A stretch of DNA of 19,430 nt, taken from Nitrospirota bacterium. GTDB lineage: Bacteria; Nitrospirota; Thermodesulfovibrionia; Thermodesulfovibrionales; JdFR-85. The notes under the pieces are model-generated. The model saw only the letters and a program-made list of their open reading frames with translations, was not told the origin of the DNA and searched no databases. This document shows, piece after piece, positions 1 through 6,265 of this stretch. The position numbers and the translations under genes were made by a program. Positions within the stretch are counted from its first letter, which is position 1, and each line of letters begins with the position of its first letter. The stretch is from the NCBI GenBank assembly GCA_015485235.1, contig WFTX01000182.1:1-19430 (forward strand), read 5' to 3'.

Positions 1-82
1 AAGTGAACCTTTTTGAAGGTTCTTACCACTTATAATCGATAAGGGAGGAGATTTTAAAATCTCTCTATATGAAAATGAACCT
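1..82. other. Non-coding flank with two inverted repeats
   Basis: No gene is visible. Positions 1-31 can fold with arms AAGTG/CACTT around AACCTT/AAGGTT, leaving a small bulge. Positions 48-63 are a perfect 16-base palindrome, GAGATTTTAAAATCTC. These lie just outside the left hairpin of the IS200-like element. They could be part of the element end, its insertion context, or a terminator for something to the left. I cannot choose between these. Confidence 0.45.
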
Positions 83-104
83 CCCCGCTGCAGAGACAGC
101 GGGG
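83..104. repeat. IS200-type end hairpin (downstream of tnpA)
   Basis: The hairpin is CCCCGCTG, loop CAGAGA, CAGCGGGG, followed by TATCC. It shares the loop and the flanking TAT(C/T)C with the hairpin at 633-654, while the stem bases differ in a compensating way. In transposase orientation this would be the right end. Confidence 0.75.
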
Positions 105-125
105 TATCCTGAAAAACAAACCTGC

Positions 126-578
126 TCAGATCCTGAAGAGCCTTAATTGTTCTATTCTTTGGTTTGCGTCAGTTTTATTTATGCCCTGGTTCCTTATATA
201 CCTCTTTATTACTTCTTCGTTCGTTGCTTCTCCCACTGTCCCTATATACTTCCCATCACTCCAGAATTCTCCTCCCCACAATTCTTCCCTCCTCAACTTC
301 GGAAACTGCTTGAATACCTGCTTTGCTGTTATTGACTTTATTATCCGTATTACCTGACTAGGACTATATTGTGCCTTTGCCCCACAAAATATGTAAATGT
401 GATCTCCATCAAACCCTATCTCGTCTATTTTTATGTTATACCTCTCATTTATCCCTTTCATTGCCTCCCGTATACATCCTTCTACCTCAGGATTTAACAG
501 CACTTTCCTGTACTTTACTGCCGTTACCATATGATACCTGATTTTATAGACACTATGTGCCCCTGCCTCCAGCTCCAT
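126..578 (-). CDS. tnpA: IS200/IS605-family Y1 transposase TnpA, HUH motif altered to HUY
   Basis: This is a 150-residue single-stranded-DNA transposase of the HUH/Y1 superfamily, close to the usual 130-155. I chose ATG at 578, with GAAGG just upstream and the family-like N-terminus MELEAGAHSVYKIRYH; the frame also continues upstream to a TTG at 602. Family blocks visible are KYRKVL (23-28), GDHIYIF (58-64), YSPSQVIRIIKS (71-82), LWGGEFWSDG (100-109) and TVGEAT (114-119). The catalytic tyrosine is Y127 in RYIRNQG. The metal-binding His-x-His pair should be at 60 and 62, but residue 62 is Tyr (codon TAC at 395-393; a single base change from CAC). This probably weakens or abolishes metal binding unless the subgroup tolerates it. 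Family assignment is firm; activity is doubtful. Confidence 0.9.
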   Translation of the reverse strand: MELEAGAHSVYKIRYHMVTAVKYRKVLLNPEVEGCIREAMKGINERYNIKIDEIGFDGDHIYIFCGAKAQYSPSQVIRIIKSITAKQVFKQFPKLRREELWGGEFWSDGKYIGTVGEATNEEVIKRYIRNQGINKTDANQRIEQLRLFRI

Positions 579-602
579 AATGCCTTCATTATAATCCCCC
601 AA

Positions 603-624
603 ACCCCCTTTAAAAAAGGGGGTT
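603..624 (-). promoter_or_regulatory. Leader hairpin upstream of tnpA
   Basis: On the minus strand an AACCCCC arm and a GGGGGTT arm enclose an A/T loop, immediately before the TTG/GGGGGATT stretch that precedes tnpA. Leader hairpins that hinder transcription or hide the ribosome site are known for IS200 tnpA. The C-run here could alternatively pair with the next G-run (596-600), giving two exclusive folds. The regulatory role is inferred. Confidence 0.4.
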
Positions 625-632
625 CAAGGTCT

Positions 633-654
633 CCCCACAGCAGAGACTGTGGGG
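633..654. repeat. IS200-type end hairpin (upstream of tnpA)
   Basis: The hairpin is CCCCACAG, loop CAGAGA, CTGTGGGG, followed by TATTC. It has the same loop and orientation as 83-104 with covarying stem bases (CGCTG/CAGCG against CACAG/CTGTG). This indicates selection for structure. In transposase orientation this is the left end. Confidence 0.75.
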
Positions 655-906
655 TATTCAAAATTTTAATCAATCCCTATGTACTTCATACTGTGTACCT
701 CCTTGTGCTATTATCCTCATATTGTACTTTATGCTACCAGCTCTTTGAGGTACACAACTTTTTCATGTTATCAAAATACAAAACTCAGACACATAAAGGT
801 TTTACTTTTTCCCTCAATCTCAGCCTTAACCTTAACCTGACTTCCCCCTAGCCGCTTCCTTACTATCAGATACTTCTGGACAACTGAATTACTTACTATA
901 ACAGAA
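655..906. other. Non-coding region between IS element and hemB
   Basis: The stretch is A/T-rich and I see no supportable gene. It contains a perfect 10-base inverted repeat, TGTGTACCTC (692-701) and GAGGTACACA (747-756), with 45 bases between the arms. It also contains a short run of six-base units of AGGTTA/AGGCTG type (813-842, minus strand), resembling one at 2427-2453. No clear rho-independent terminator follows hemB. Confidence 0.5.
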
Positions 907-1878
907 TTAACTCTGGAGCAGTCTTGCTGCCTCAGGGGCAAAATATGTGAGTATCATATCCGCACCTGCCCTCTTTATCGAGGTAAGGACCTCCATCATC
1001 ACCCGGTCGTGATCTATCCAGCCCATCTCCGCAGCGGCCTTTACCAGGGAATACTCCCCGGAGACATTGTAGGCAGCCACTGGGACATCAAAGGCCTCTT
1101 TCACATCCGATATGATATCAAGATAGGAAAGGGCTGGTTTTACCATCACGATATCGGCTCCCTCTTCGATATCAAGGGCCACCTCCTTCAGGGCCTCCCT
1201 CCTGTTTGGAGGGTCCATCTGGTAGGAACGCCTGTCGCCGAACTGCGGGGCTGATTCAGCCGCCTCCCTGAAGGGACCATAGAAGGCGGAGGCGTATTTG
1301 GCAGCATAACTCATGATCGGGATGTCCGTAAAGCCTTCTGAATCAAGGGCATCCCTTATCGCCTGAACACGGCCGTCCATCATGTCGGAAGGAGCCACCA
1401 TGTCAGCACCGGCCCGGGCATGTGAGACCGCCTCCTTCTGGAGGAGTTCGAGGGTAGGGTCATTCAGGACCTCTCCATCCTTCACAATCCCACAGTGACC
1501 ATGGCTGGTGTATTCACACATGCAGACATCGGTTATCACAGTAAGTTCAGGGGTTGCATCCTTGATAGCCTTTATTGCATCCTGTACCACTCCGTGGGGA
1601 TCGAACGCCCCACTACCGATTTCATCCTTTTCTTCAGGAATACCAAAGAGGATTATTGCCGGAATGTTGAGTGAGACAATCTCCCTCACAGACTTCACGA
1701 TCTCATCTACTGATTCCTGAAAACAGCCCGGCATGGAGGAGATAGGCTTCTTCACCCCTTTGCCATGGGTTACAAACATGGGATAAATGAGATCGTCCAC
1801 CCTGAGGATGGTCTCGCGCACCATCCTCCTTATGCCTTCCGTCTTCCGGAGCCTTCTCGGTCTGTGAAAAGGAAACAT
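907..1878 (-). CDS. hemB: Porphobilinogen synthase (delta-aminolevulinate dehydratase)
   Basis: HemB condenses two 5-aminolevulinate molecules into porphobilinogen, an early cytoplasmic step in haem, sirohaem and corrinoid synthesis. The protein has 323 residues, normal for the family. Both active-site lysines are visible: K194 in AAKYASAFYGPFR and K247, the Schiff-base lysine, in MVKPALSYLD. The cysteine cluster C119/C121/C129 in DVCMCEYTSHGHC marks the zinc-dependent type. The start at 1878 has an excellent ribosome site (GGGGAGGAG). The frame stays open to 1965, but that extension would overlap the upstream gene. HemB follows the HesB-like selenoprotein gene by 46 bases, so the two probably share a transcript. 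Identification is secure. Confidence 0.97.
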   Translation of the reverse strand: MFPFHRPRRLRKTEGIRRMVRETILRVDDLIYPMFVTHGKGVKKPISSMPGCFQESVDEIVKSVREIVSLNIPAIILFGIPEEKDEIGSGAFDPHGVVQDAIKAIKDATPELTVITDVCMCEYTSHGHCGIVKDGEVLNDPTLELLQKEAVSHARAGADMVAPSDMMDGRVQAIRDALDSEGFTDIPIMSYAAKYASAFYGPFREAAESAPQFGDRRSYQMDPPNRREALKEVALDIEEGADIVMVKPALSYLDIISDVKEAFDVPVAAYNVSGEYSLVKAAAEMGWIDHDRVMMEVLTSIKRAGADMILTYFAPEAARLLQS

Positions 1879-1924
1879 CTCTCCTCCCCTGTGGGATATC
1901 TGAATCATCCTCTGCTTCAGGTCT

Positions 1925-2236
1925 TCAGCAAGTGCTGCAACTGGGACCGCATGATGACTGGCCACCCTTCAGGACAAAGCCCTGCGTTATACCGTCATCC
2001 ACGAAGTCCATCTCCATATTCTCCAGCATCCTTGAAGAAAGGGGGTCGATATATACCTTCAAACCGTCCTTTTCTATCACCTCATCCCCTTCCAGGGGAC
2101 TTTCGGCCAGATCAAGCCCGTATGAGGTTGATCAGCCTCCGCCTGCCACATAGACCCTCAGGCCCCAGTCAGGTTTCCCCTCCTGGGCAAGTATCTCCTT
2201 TGCCTTGGCCGCAGCCTCCGCTGTTATCGAGAACAT
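1925..2236 (-). CDS. HesB/IscA-like selenoprotein (in-frame TGA read as selenocysteine)
   Basis: This is a 103-residue A-type Fe-S carrier-like protein, read through a TGA codon at 2134-2132 (residue 35). Before the TGA: MFSITAEAAAKAKEIL, then GLRVYVAGGG. After it the same frame continues without a gap as STSYGLDL, a DEVIEKDGLKVYID block, SSRMLENMEMDFVDDG, GFVLKGG, and a Cys-rich tail with C96, C100 and C103 (SSCGPSCSTC). A-type proteins have cysteine in the GGCSG motif exactly at residue 35, and a HesB-like selenoprotein family with Sec there is established. A strong ribosome site (GGAGGAG) precedes the ATG. TGA is an ordinary stop in neighbouring genes, so global recoding is unlikely. The function is inferred as iron or Fe-S handling, or redox. 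A nonsense-mutated pseudogene is the alternative, but the intact downstream frame argues against it. Confidence 0.87.
2085..2133 (-). promoter_or_regulatory. Candidate SECIS region after the UGA codon
   Basis: Bacterial selenocysteine insertion needs a stem-loop within the coding sequence just after UGA. Two are visible. One is GATCAA/TTGATC (2133-2110), which starts at the UGA itself and may gain CC/GG inside. The other is TCCCC/GGGGA with loop TGGAA (2099-2085); its loop starts 37 bases after UGA and has G at position two, as expected for SelB recognition, but it sits at the far limit of usual spacing. Which one is used cannot be decided by eye. Confidence 0.45.
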
Positions 2237-2365
2237 ATCTCCTCCTTGCTTTTTCATCCGGGAGCGACAGAAACAACATACCCGGAAGTATTTTCAATAT
2301 AACCCTGATCTTTATGATAACCTCTCCATGAGCCAAAAGGCAATTTGACCCGGGTCCAAACAATA

Positions 2366-2390
2366 CTTATTAGTTTATTGGGTTACCAAG
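2366..2390 (-). repeat. GTAACCCAATAA intergenic repeat, copy 1
   Basis: On the minus strand this reads GTAACCCAATAAACTAATA. Apart from one extra A it equals positions 7206-7223 on the plus strand, downstream of the 6-phosphogluconate dehydrogenase gene. Both copies are in gaps between genes. Confidence 0.45.
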
Positions 2391-2467
2391 CCTGTTCAAT
2401 TATCCCTGCACGCTATACGGTTATCGCTTAACCTTGACCTCAGCCTTGACCTGTTCTTTTAGCTCCC

Positions 2468-2501
2468 TGCCGGACCTTGTGTTTATGCATCGTTAAGGTC
2501 T
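2468..2501 (-). repeat. TTGCATAAA-type intergenic repeat, copy 1
   Basis: On the minus strand this contains GATGCATAAACACAAGGT followed by CCGGCAG. It matches 6183-6214 on the plus strand at most positions across about 32 bases, including the ACCT-AAC block at its 5' end. It begins only 3 bases after the kinase stop codon. Confidence 0.55.
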
Positions 2502-2504
2502 ATT

Positions 2505-5138
2505 TTATGGCAATATGGCATCCCTGACCTGCCTTGCAATGGTCAATCGGGAAAAGGGTTTCTGTATAAAGCCTGCCGCCCCGCCCTGGATGAGTTCCTT
2601 TATTCCCGCAAGACCTTCATGACTGTACCCTGAACAGAGGAGCACCTTGACCCCTGGGACAAGAGACCTCATCTGCTGAAAGACCTCCGCTCCATTCATC
2701 CCGGGCATTATCATATCAAGGATGACAAGATCAATCCGTTCCCTCATCTTCCTGAAGACCTTCAATCCTTCCTTCCCATCAGAGGCAAGCAAGACTCTGT
2801 AACCCAGGGGCTCGAGAAAGTCCTTTACAAGCTCCCTGAGGTCCTCTTCATCATCAATGACCAGGACAGTCCCATCCCCTTTCAGTTCCTCAATACTTGG
2901 GACAGGATCTTCCTCGATTTCTCCCTTGTATGCTGGCAGGTATATATTGAATCTCGTTCCCCTGTCAGGCTCGGAATAGAGATTTATATATCCACCGTGA
3001 TTTGTAACCACTGAGTGTACGATATAAAGCCCTAACCCGGTTCCCTTACCCTGTTCCTTTGTGGTGAAGAAGGGGTCAAAGATCTTGCTCTGCATGTCAC
3101 GGCTTATCCCCTTGCCCGTATCGGATATGCTGAGTTTCAGAAACCCGTTTTTGTCCTGTATGCCGTTGGCCGCCCCGTTTTCCCTTCCAACGGAAGATGT
3201 CTCAATTGCAAGCACCCCCCCATTAGGCATTGCATCCCTTGCATTAATCGCAAGGTTCATCACCACCTGCTGGATCTGGACAGGATCCACCTTGACAGGT
3301 GGGAGATCCCTCTCAAGACTGACCCTTATTTCAATATCCCTGGGTATGCTCCTTCTCAGAAGCTCCAGCGTCTCTTCAACTATCCTGTTAAGCTCAACGA
3401 CCTTCAATTCCAGCTTTTCTTTTCTTGTCACGCTCAGGATCTTTCCAGCTAATGAAGCACCCCTTCTTGCGGATTTCCCTATAATATCAACCGCCTTTTT
3501 AAGCTTCTCATCATCAGGGATTTTATCCATGAGAATCTCCGAATAGCCGAGTATGGCTGAGAGGATGTTGTTGAAGTCATGGGCTATTCCTCCGGCAAGG
3601 GTCCCTATCGCCTCCATTTTCTGGGCCCTCAGGAGCTGTTCATAAAGTTTCTTCTCCTCCGTTATGTCTCTCTGTATAGAGATATAATTCTGCACTTTCC
3701 CGGCCTCATCAAAAAGGGGAAAGATAACTGCTGAGGCATTATAAAGCTCTCCATCCTTCTTCTTGTTTATGAATTCCCCCTTCCAGGGTCTCCCTGAAGT
3801 TATAGTCTCCCACAACTCCCTGTAGAATGAGTCATCATGAAGACCGCTTTTCAGGATCCTGGGGTTCTCACCAATAACATCCCCGGGATGATAGCCGGTG
3901 ATCTCCTGGAAGGCATGGTTTACATATGTTATATTCCCTTCAGGATCGGTAACCACTATCACGTCAAAGGCACTCTCTATTATCTGTTTGAACCTCTCCA
4001 GATCCCTTGTCTCAGATATCCTCTGGATAGCCACTGCTACATCAGAGGCTATCGCCATGAGAACCTCCTCGTCCTCCTCCGTAAAGCCTCCAGTATGCTT
4101 ATTGGCAAAATAGAGGGCACCAAGGGGCCTGCCATCCCTCGAGAATATGGGATAACCGAGGAAGTTTCTGATCTCGGGATGGCCATCGGGAAACCTCCCT
4201 GAGTAGGCAGGATGTGCCTGGAGATCATTTATCCTGACAGGAACCATGGAGAATTTCATAAGCTTGAGAATGCCCTCCCCGCTGGGCAGCCTTCCAATCC
4301 GCTTTCTTGCTTCTTCCCTGTCAAGACCGTACACCCTGAGATGAGAAAAGTTTCCACTCTCATCATACAGGGCTATTGCTGAAAGTTCAGCATGTATGAG
4401 AATCCGTGACTGTTCAAGAATCCTCTCCATGAGTTCGTCCAGGCTCTGGTCTTCGTTAAGGGAGACTGCAATATTGTGGAGTGTTGTTGCCTGGAGGTGT
4501 CTCATCTCGGCAGTCGCAAGGGCATCATTGATAACATCAATAAGTTCATCCAGTTCAGAGACATCAGTAGGGACGGCACATTCGCCACGGCCTATCCTGT
4601 GCATTATACTCCTGAGCGGTTCTATGAGGTTTTTTCTGAGTATGATCATGACAGCAAGTATCATCAGGAGTACGGAAAAAAGAAAGACCGAAGTATTTGC
4701 GTTAAGTTCCCTCTTCATGGCAGAAATCTGGGGGAAATACCTGAGCAGGATGAGCTCCGCATTCCAGGGCCGGTGATAATACCTGAAGCCCCAGTACCCG
4801 GGATCATTCCTTGAAAAGACGATATCGTTACCCCGGATCTCATACTCTTTTACAAATCCGTTACTCCTGGCCACCTCTTTCTCATCGGTGCTCACCCTGT
4901 ATTCATATCCCTGCGCTGCAAGAACCGGGGCATAGGAACGGAGGAAATCATCAACGGACCGGGCATCCTTTATGAGATCGACAAACTCCTCCTTTTCCCT
5001 GTTAACCATTGTCTCCTCATAGTGTCTGCCTATCTTCTGGGTAATAAACTGAACTCTCAGGATGGCAAATACAGAGAGGACGGTCATCAGGACTATTATC
5101 GGGAAAAGTATCTTTTCTCTGATCCCCCGGGGTTTCAT
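2505..5138 (-). CDS. Membrane-bound hybrid histidine kinase (HAMP-like, GAF, PAS, HisKA, HATPase, REC)
   Basis: An 877-residue sensor kinase with this domain order: TM1 (about 10-28), an extracytoplasmic sensor segment (30-147), TM2 (149-168), a HAMP-like linker (170-210), GAF (about 220-375), PAS (about 385-495), HisKA, HATPase and a C-terminal receiver. The phosphoacceptor is H520 in GGIAHDFNN. The ATP-binding N-box is around NLAINARDAM (628-637), and the G boxes are DTGKGIS and GKGTGLGL. The receiver has D762/D763, phosphorylation site D808 in LDMIMPGMNG, S836 and K860. The internal receiver with no DNA-binding domain suggests a phosphorelay to an unseen partner. The start codon overlaps the end of the upstream membrane-protein gene (ATGA), so translation is probably coupled. 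The signal sensed is unknown. Confidence 0.93.
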   Translation of the reverse strand: MKPRGIREKILFPIIVLMTVLSVFAILRVQFITQKIGRHYEETMVNREKEEFVDLIKDARSVDDFLRSYAPVLAAQGYEYRVSTDEKEVARSNGFVKEYEIRGNDIVFSRNDPGYWGFRYYHRPWNAELILLRYFPQISAMKRELNANTSVFLFSVLLMILAVMIILRKNLIEPLRSIMHRIGRGECAVPTDVSELDELIDVINDALATAEMRHLQATTLHNIAVSLNEDQSLDELMERILEQSRILIHAELSAIALYDESGNFSHLRVYGLDREEARKRIGRLPSGEGILKLMKFSMVPVRINDLQAHPAYSGRFPDGHPEIRNFLGYPIFSRDGRPLGALYFANKHTGGFTEEDEEVLMAIASDVAVAIQRISETRDLERFKQIIESAFDVIVVTDPEGNITYVNHAFQEITGYHPGDVIGENPRILKSGLHDDSFYRELWETITSGRPWKGEFINKKKDGELYNASAVIFPLFDEAGKVQNYISIQRDITEEKKLYEQLLRAQKMEAIGTLAGGIAHDFNNILSAILGYSEILMDKIPDDEKLKKAVDIIGKSARRGASLAGKILSVTRKEKLELKVVELNRIVEETLELLRRSIPRDIEIRVSLERDLPPVKVDPVQIQQVVMNLAINARDAMPNGGVLAIETSSVGRENGAANGIQDKNGFLKLSISDTGKGISRDMQSKIFDPFFTTKEQGKGTGLGLYIVHSVVTNHGGYINLYSEPDRGTRFNIYLPAYKGEIEEDPVPSIEELKGDGTVLVIDDEEDLRELVKDFLEPLGYRVLLASDGKEGLKVFRKMRERIDLVILDMIMPGMNGAEVFQQMRSLVPGVKVLLCSGYSHEGLAGIKELIQGGAAGFIQKPFSRLTIARQVRDAILP

Positions 5139-6079
5139 ATCGTTCTTCCCAGGAAAATAACTATGACAGCAGCAAAGCTCAGAACAAGTATGGCGGAAAA
5201 GAAGGGTCTGAGGCCCATCTCAACCACCGCACCAAGATCAGTTCTCAGCCCGATAGCAGTAAGGGTCAAGGTAAGAAAGAGGGTAGCCGTCTTGCCGAGG
5301 CCCCTTACAACCTCCGGTGGGATCGCAATGAAATTTGTCATAAGGGCAAATACAATGAACAGTATCATGAACCAGGGGACCTTCAGAAACCCCTTCCTGA
5401 TACCAGAAAACAGAACCGCCAGGGCTACCATAAAAACAAGTGAAGCGATCCTCAGAAACTTGTATTTTACTGCAAGGCCGAGGACCCCGCCATCAACCTG
5501 TGATGCCGCAGCCTTGACAAGCCCGAGCATGGGGAGGGTTGATCCGGTAAGAAAGGCAAAATACCCTTCCCCTATCAGCCCTGCATCTTTGAGAAGCGGG
5601 TAAAGAATCGTATAAATGATACCCCCTGTCATTACAGCAAGTATCGAAACAGATGTCTCTTCCCTCCTGGCCCCTATTGCAGGGGAGATCACTGCTATGG
5701 CTGAAGCACCGCAGACGGAGAGACCTGAGGAGATAAGGATCGAGGCATTTGGAGAAAGGGGAAAAAGTCTCCTTGTTACCAGTAAGCCGAGGACAAGAAT
5801 CATCAGGAAGACCCCGTAAAGGGCCCATATCCCCTCAATGGAAAGTCCGCGTTCAAACCTCAACTGGAATCCGTAAAGAGAGATCCCGATAGGAAGAAAA
5901 CACTTTAGGGCACGACCAATACCCCTGTCAAAACCAGTCCCCGTCTCAAACAGATTCGAGACGATGATACCTATGGTTATTCCAAGAACAAGAGGGTCAA
6001 AAACCGGGCTCAGAAATGACAGTCCATAGGAGAGCATTCCAAGCACCATAACGGCCAGAAACCCATTAACCCAGCCCAT
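5135..6079 (-). CDS. YeiH/UPF0324-family inner-membrane protein (putative anion exporter)
   Basis: A 314-residue, very hydrophobic protein with about nine to ten membrane segments. The family signature is GLSVCGASAIAVISPAIGAR (119-138), followed by REETSVSI. A conserved LPIGISLYGFQLRF segment lies at 62-75. The family (PF03601, YeiH/YadS-like) is often labelled a putative sulfate exporter, but its substrate is not established. The gene heads a two-gene unit: its TGA overlaps the ATG of the hybrid kinase by 4 bases. No Shine-Dalgarno sequence precedes ATG 6079. A good promoter sits so close that the transcript may start 2-3 bases before the ATG; starts at residues 11 or 15 are possible but have weak ribosome sites. 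Confidence 0.85.
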   Translation of the reverse strand: MGWVNGFLAVMVLGMLSYGLSFLSPVFDPLVLGITIGIIVSNLFETGTGFDRGIGRALKCFLPIGISLYGFQLRFERGLSIEGIWALYGVFLMILVLGLLVTRRLFPLSPNASILISSGLSVCGASAIAVISPAIGARREETSVSILAVMTGGIIYTILYPLLKDAGLIGEGYFAFLTGSTLPMLGLVKAAASQVDGGVLGLAVKYKFLRIASLVFMVALAVLFSGIRKGFLKVPWFMILFIVFALMTNFIAIPPEVVRGLGKTATLFLTLTLTAIGLRTDLGAVVEMGLRPFFSAILVLSFAAVIVIFLGRTI

Positions 6080-6087
6080 GGTTGCAC

Positions 6088-6116
6088 ATTATACTAAATT
6101 ATTCCAATAAAAACAA
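6088..6116 (-). promoter_or_regulatory. Sigma-70-type promoter for the YeiH-like gene and kinase
   Basis: On the minus strand, TTGTTT (6116-6111), a 17-base spacer and TATAAT (6093-6088) form a near-consensus promoter. The ATG follows only 8 bases after the -10 box, so a normal start site would give a leader of about 2-3 bases. Confidence 0.65.
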
Positions 6117-6182
6117 CTCATTATACACAGAGTAACAGAAATTACTTTTAATCCGGGGGGGAATCTGATAGAATAAAGACAA

Positions 6183-6214
6183 ACCTAACCGTTGCATAAA
6201 AACAAGGTTCGGCA
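6183..6214 (+). repeat. TTGCATAAA-type intergenic repeat, copy 2
   Basis: This contains CCTAACCGTTGCATAAA, then ACAAGGTTCGGCAG. It matches 2468-2501 (minus strand), and its first 17 bases match 16811-16827 more loosely. It ends about 50 bases before the gnd start, so it lies in the likely promoter or leader region of that gene. Confidence 0.55.
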
Positions 6215-6265
6215 GATGTAGAGTTTATGCAAATACAAGGTAACACTGGAAAGGGAGGTACCGTA

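Larger units (their letters stand above)
83..654 (-). mobile_element. IS200/IS605-type insertion element (tnpA only)
   Basis: A single Y1-type transposase gene on the minus strand lies between two hairpins of identical orientation (83-104 and 633-654). That is the layout of IS200-group elements, which have subterminal imperfect palindromes instead of terminal inverted repeats and move as single-stranded DNA. No tnpB/IscB accessory gene is present. The coordinates given are the outer edges of the two hairpins. The true cleavage sites normally lie some bases outside and cannot be fixed from one copy. The transposase has one altered catalytic residue (see the gene), so the element may no longer be active. 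Confidence 0.8.
2237..2504. other. Intergenic region with several dispersed repeats
   Basis: This 268-base gap lies between the kinase stop and the selenoprotein start. It has no gene. It holds four things: a GACCCGGGTC palindrome (2347-2356) flanked by TTT/AAA; a copy of the GTAACCCAATAA repeat (2366-2390, minus); six-base AGGTCA/AGGCTG-type units (2427-2453, minus); and a copy of the TTGCATAAA repeat (2468-2501, minus). No convincing promoter is visible ahead of the selenoprotein gene. Confidence 0.5.

Noticed and set aside
83..654. REP/RAYT system rather than IS200-type element
   Set aside because: The protein has IS200-like length and blocks (LWGGEFWSDG, RYIRNQG) and only one hairpin per side. 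There is no cluster of REP repeats.
531..851. Plus-strand open frame of about 106 codons
   Set aside because: It begins antisense inside tnpA, runs through both element hairpins and low-complexity DNA, has no ribosome site and resembles no protein family.
1925..2236. HesB-like gene as a pseudogene broken by a nonsense codon
   Set aside because: The TGA sits exactly at the family's conserved Cys/Sec position, and the rest of the frame is intact with conserved motifs. A random stop at this one codon is unlikely.
1765..2331. Plus-strand open frame of 188 codons over the hemB start
   Set aside because: It is antisense to hemB and to the selenoprotein, proline/serine-rich, with no recognisable domain.
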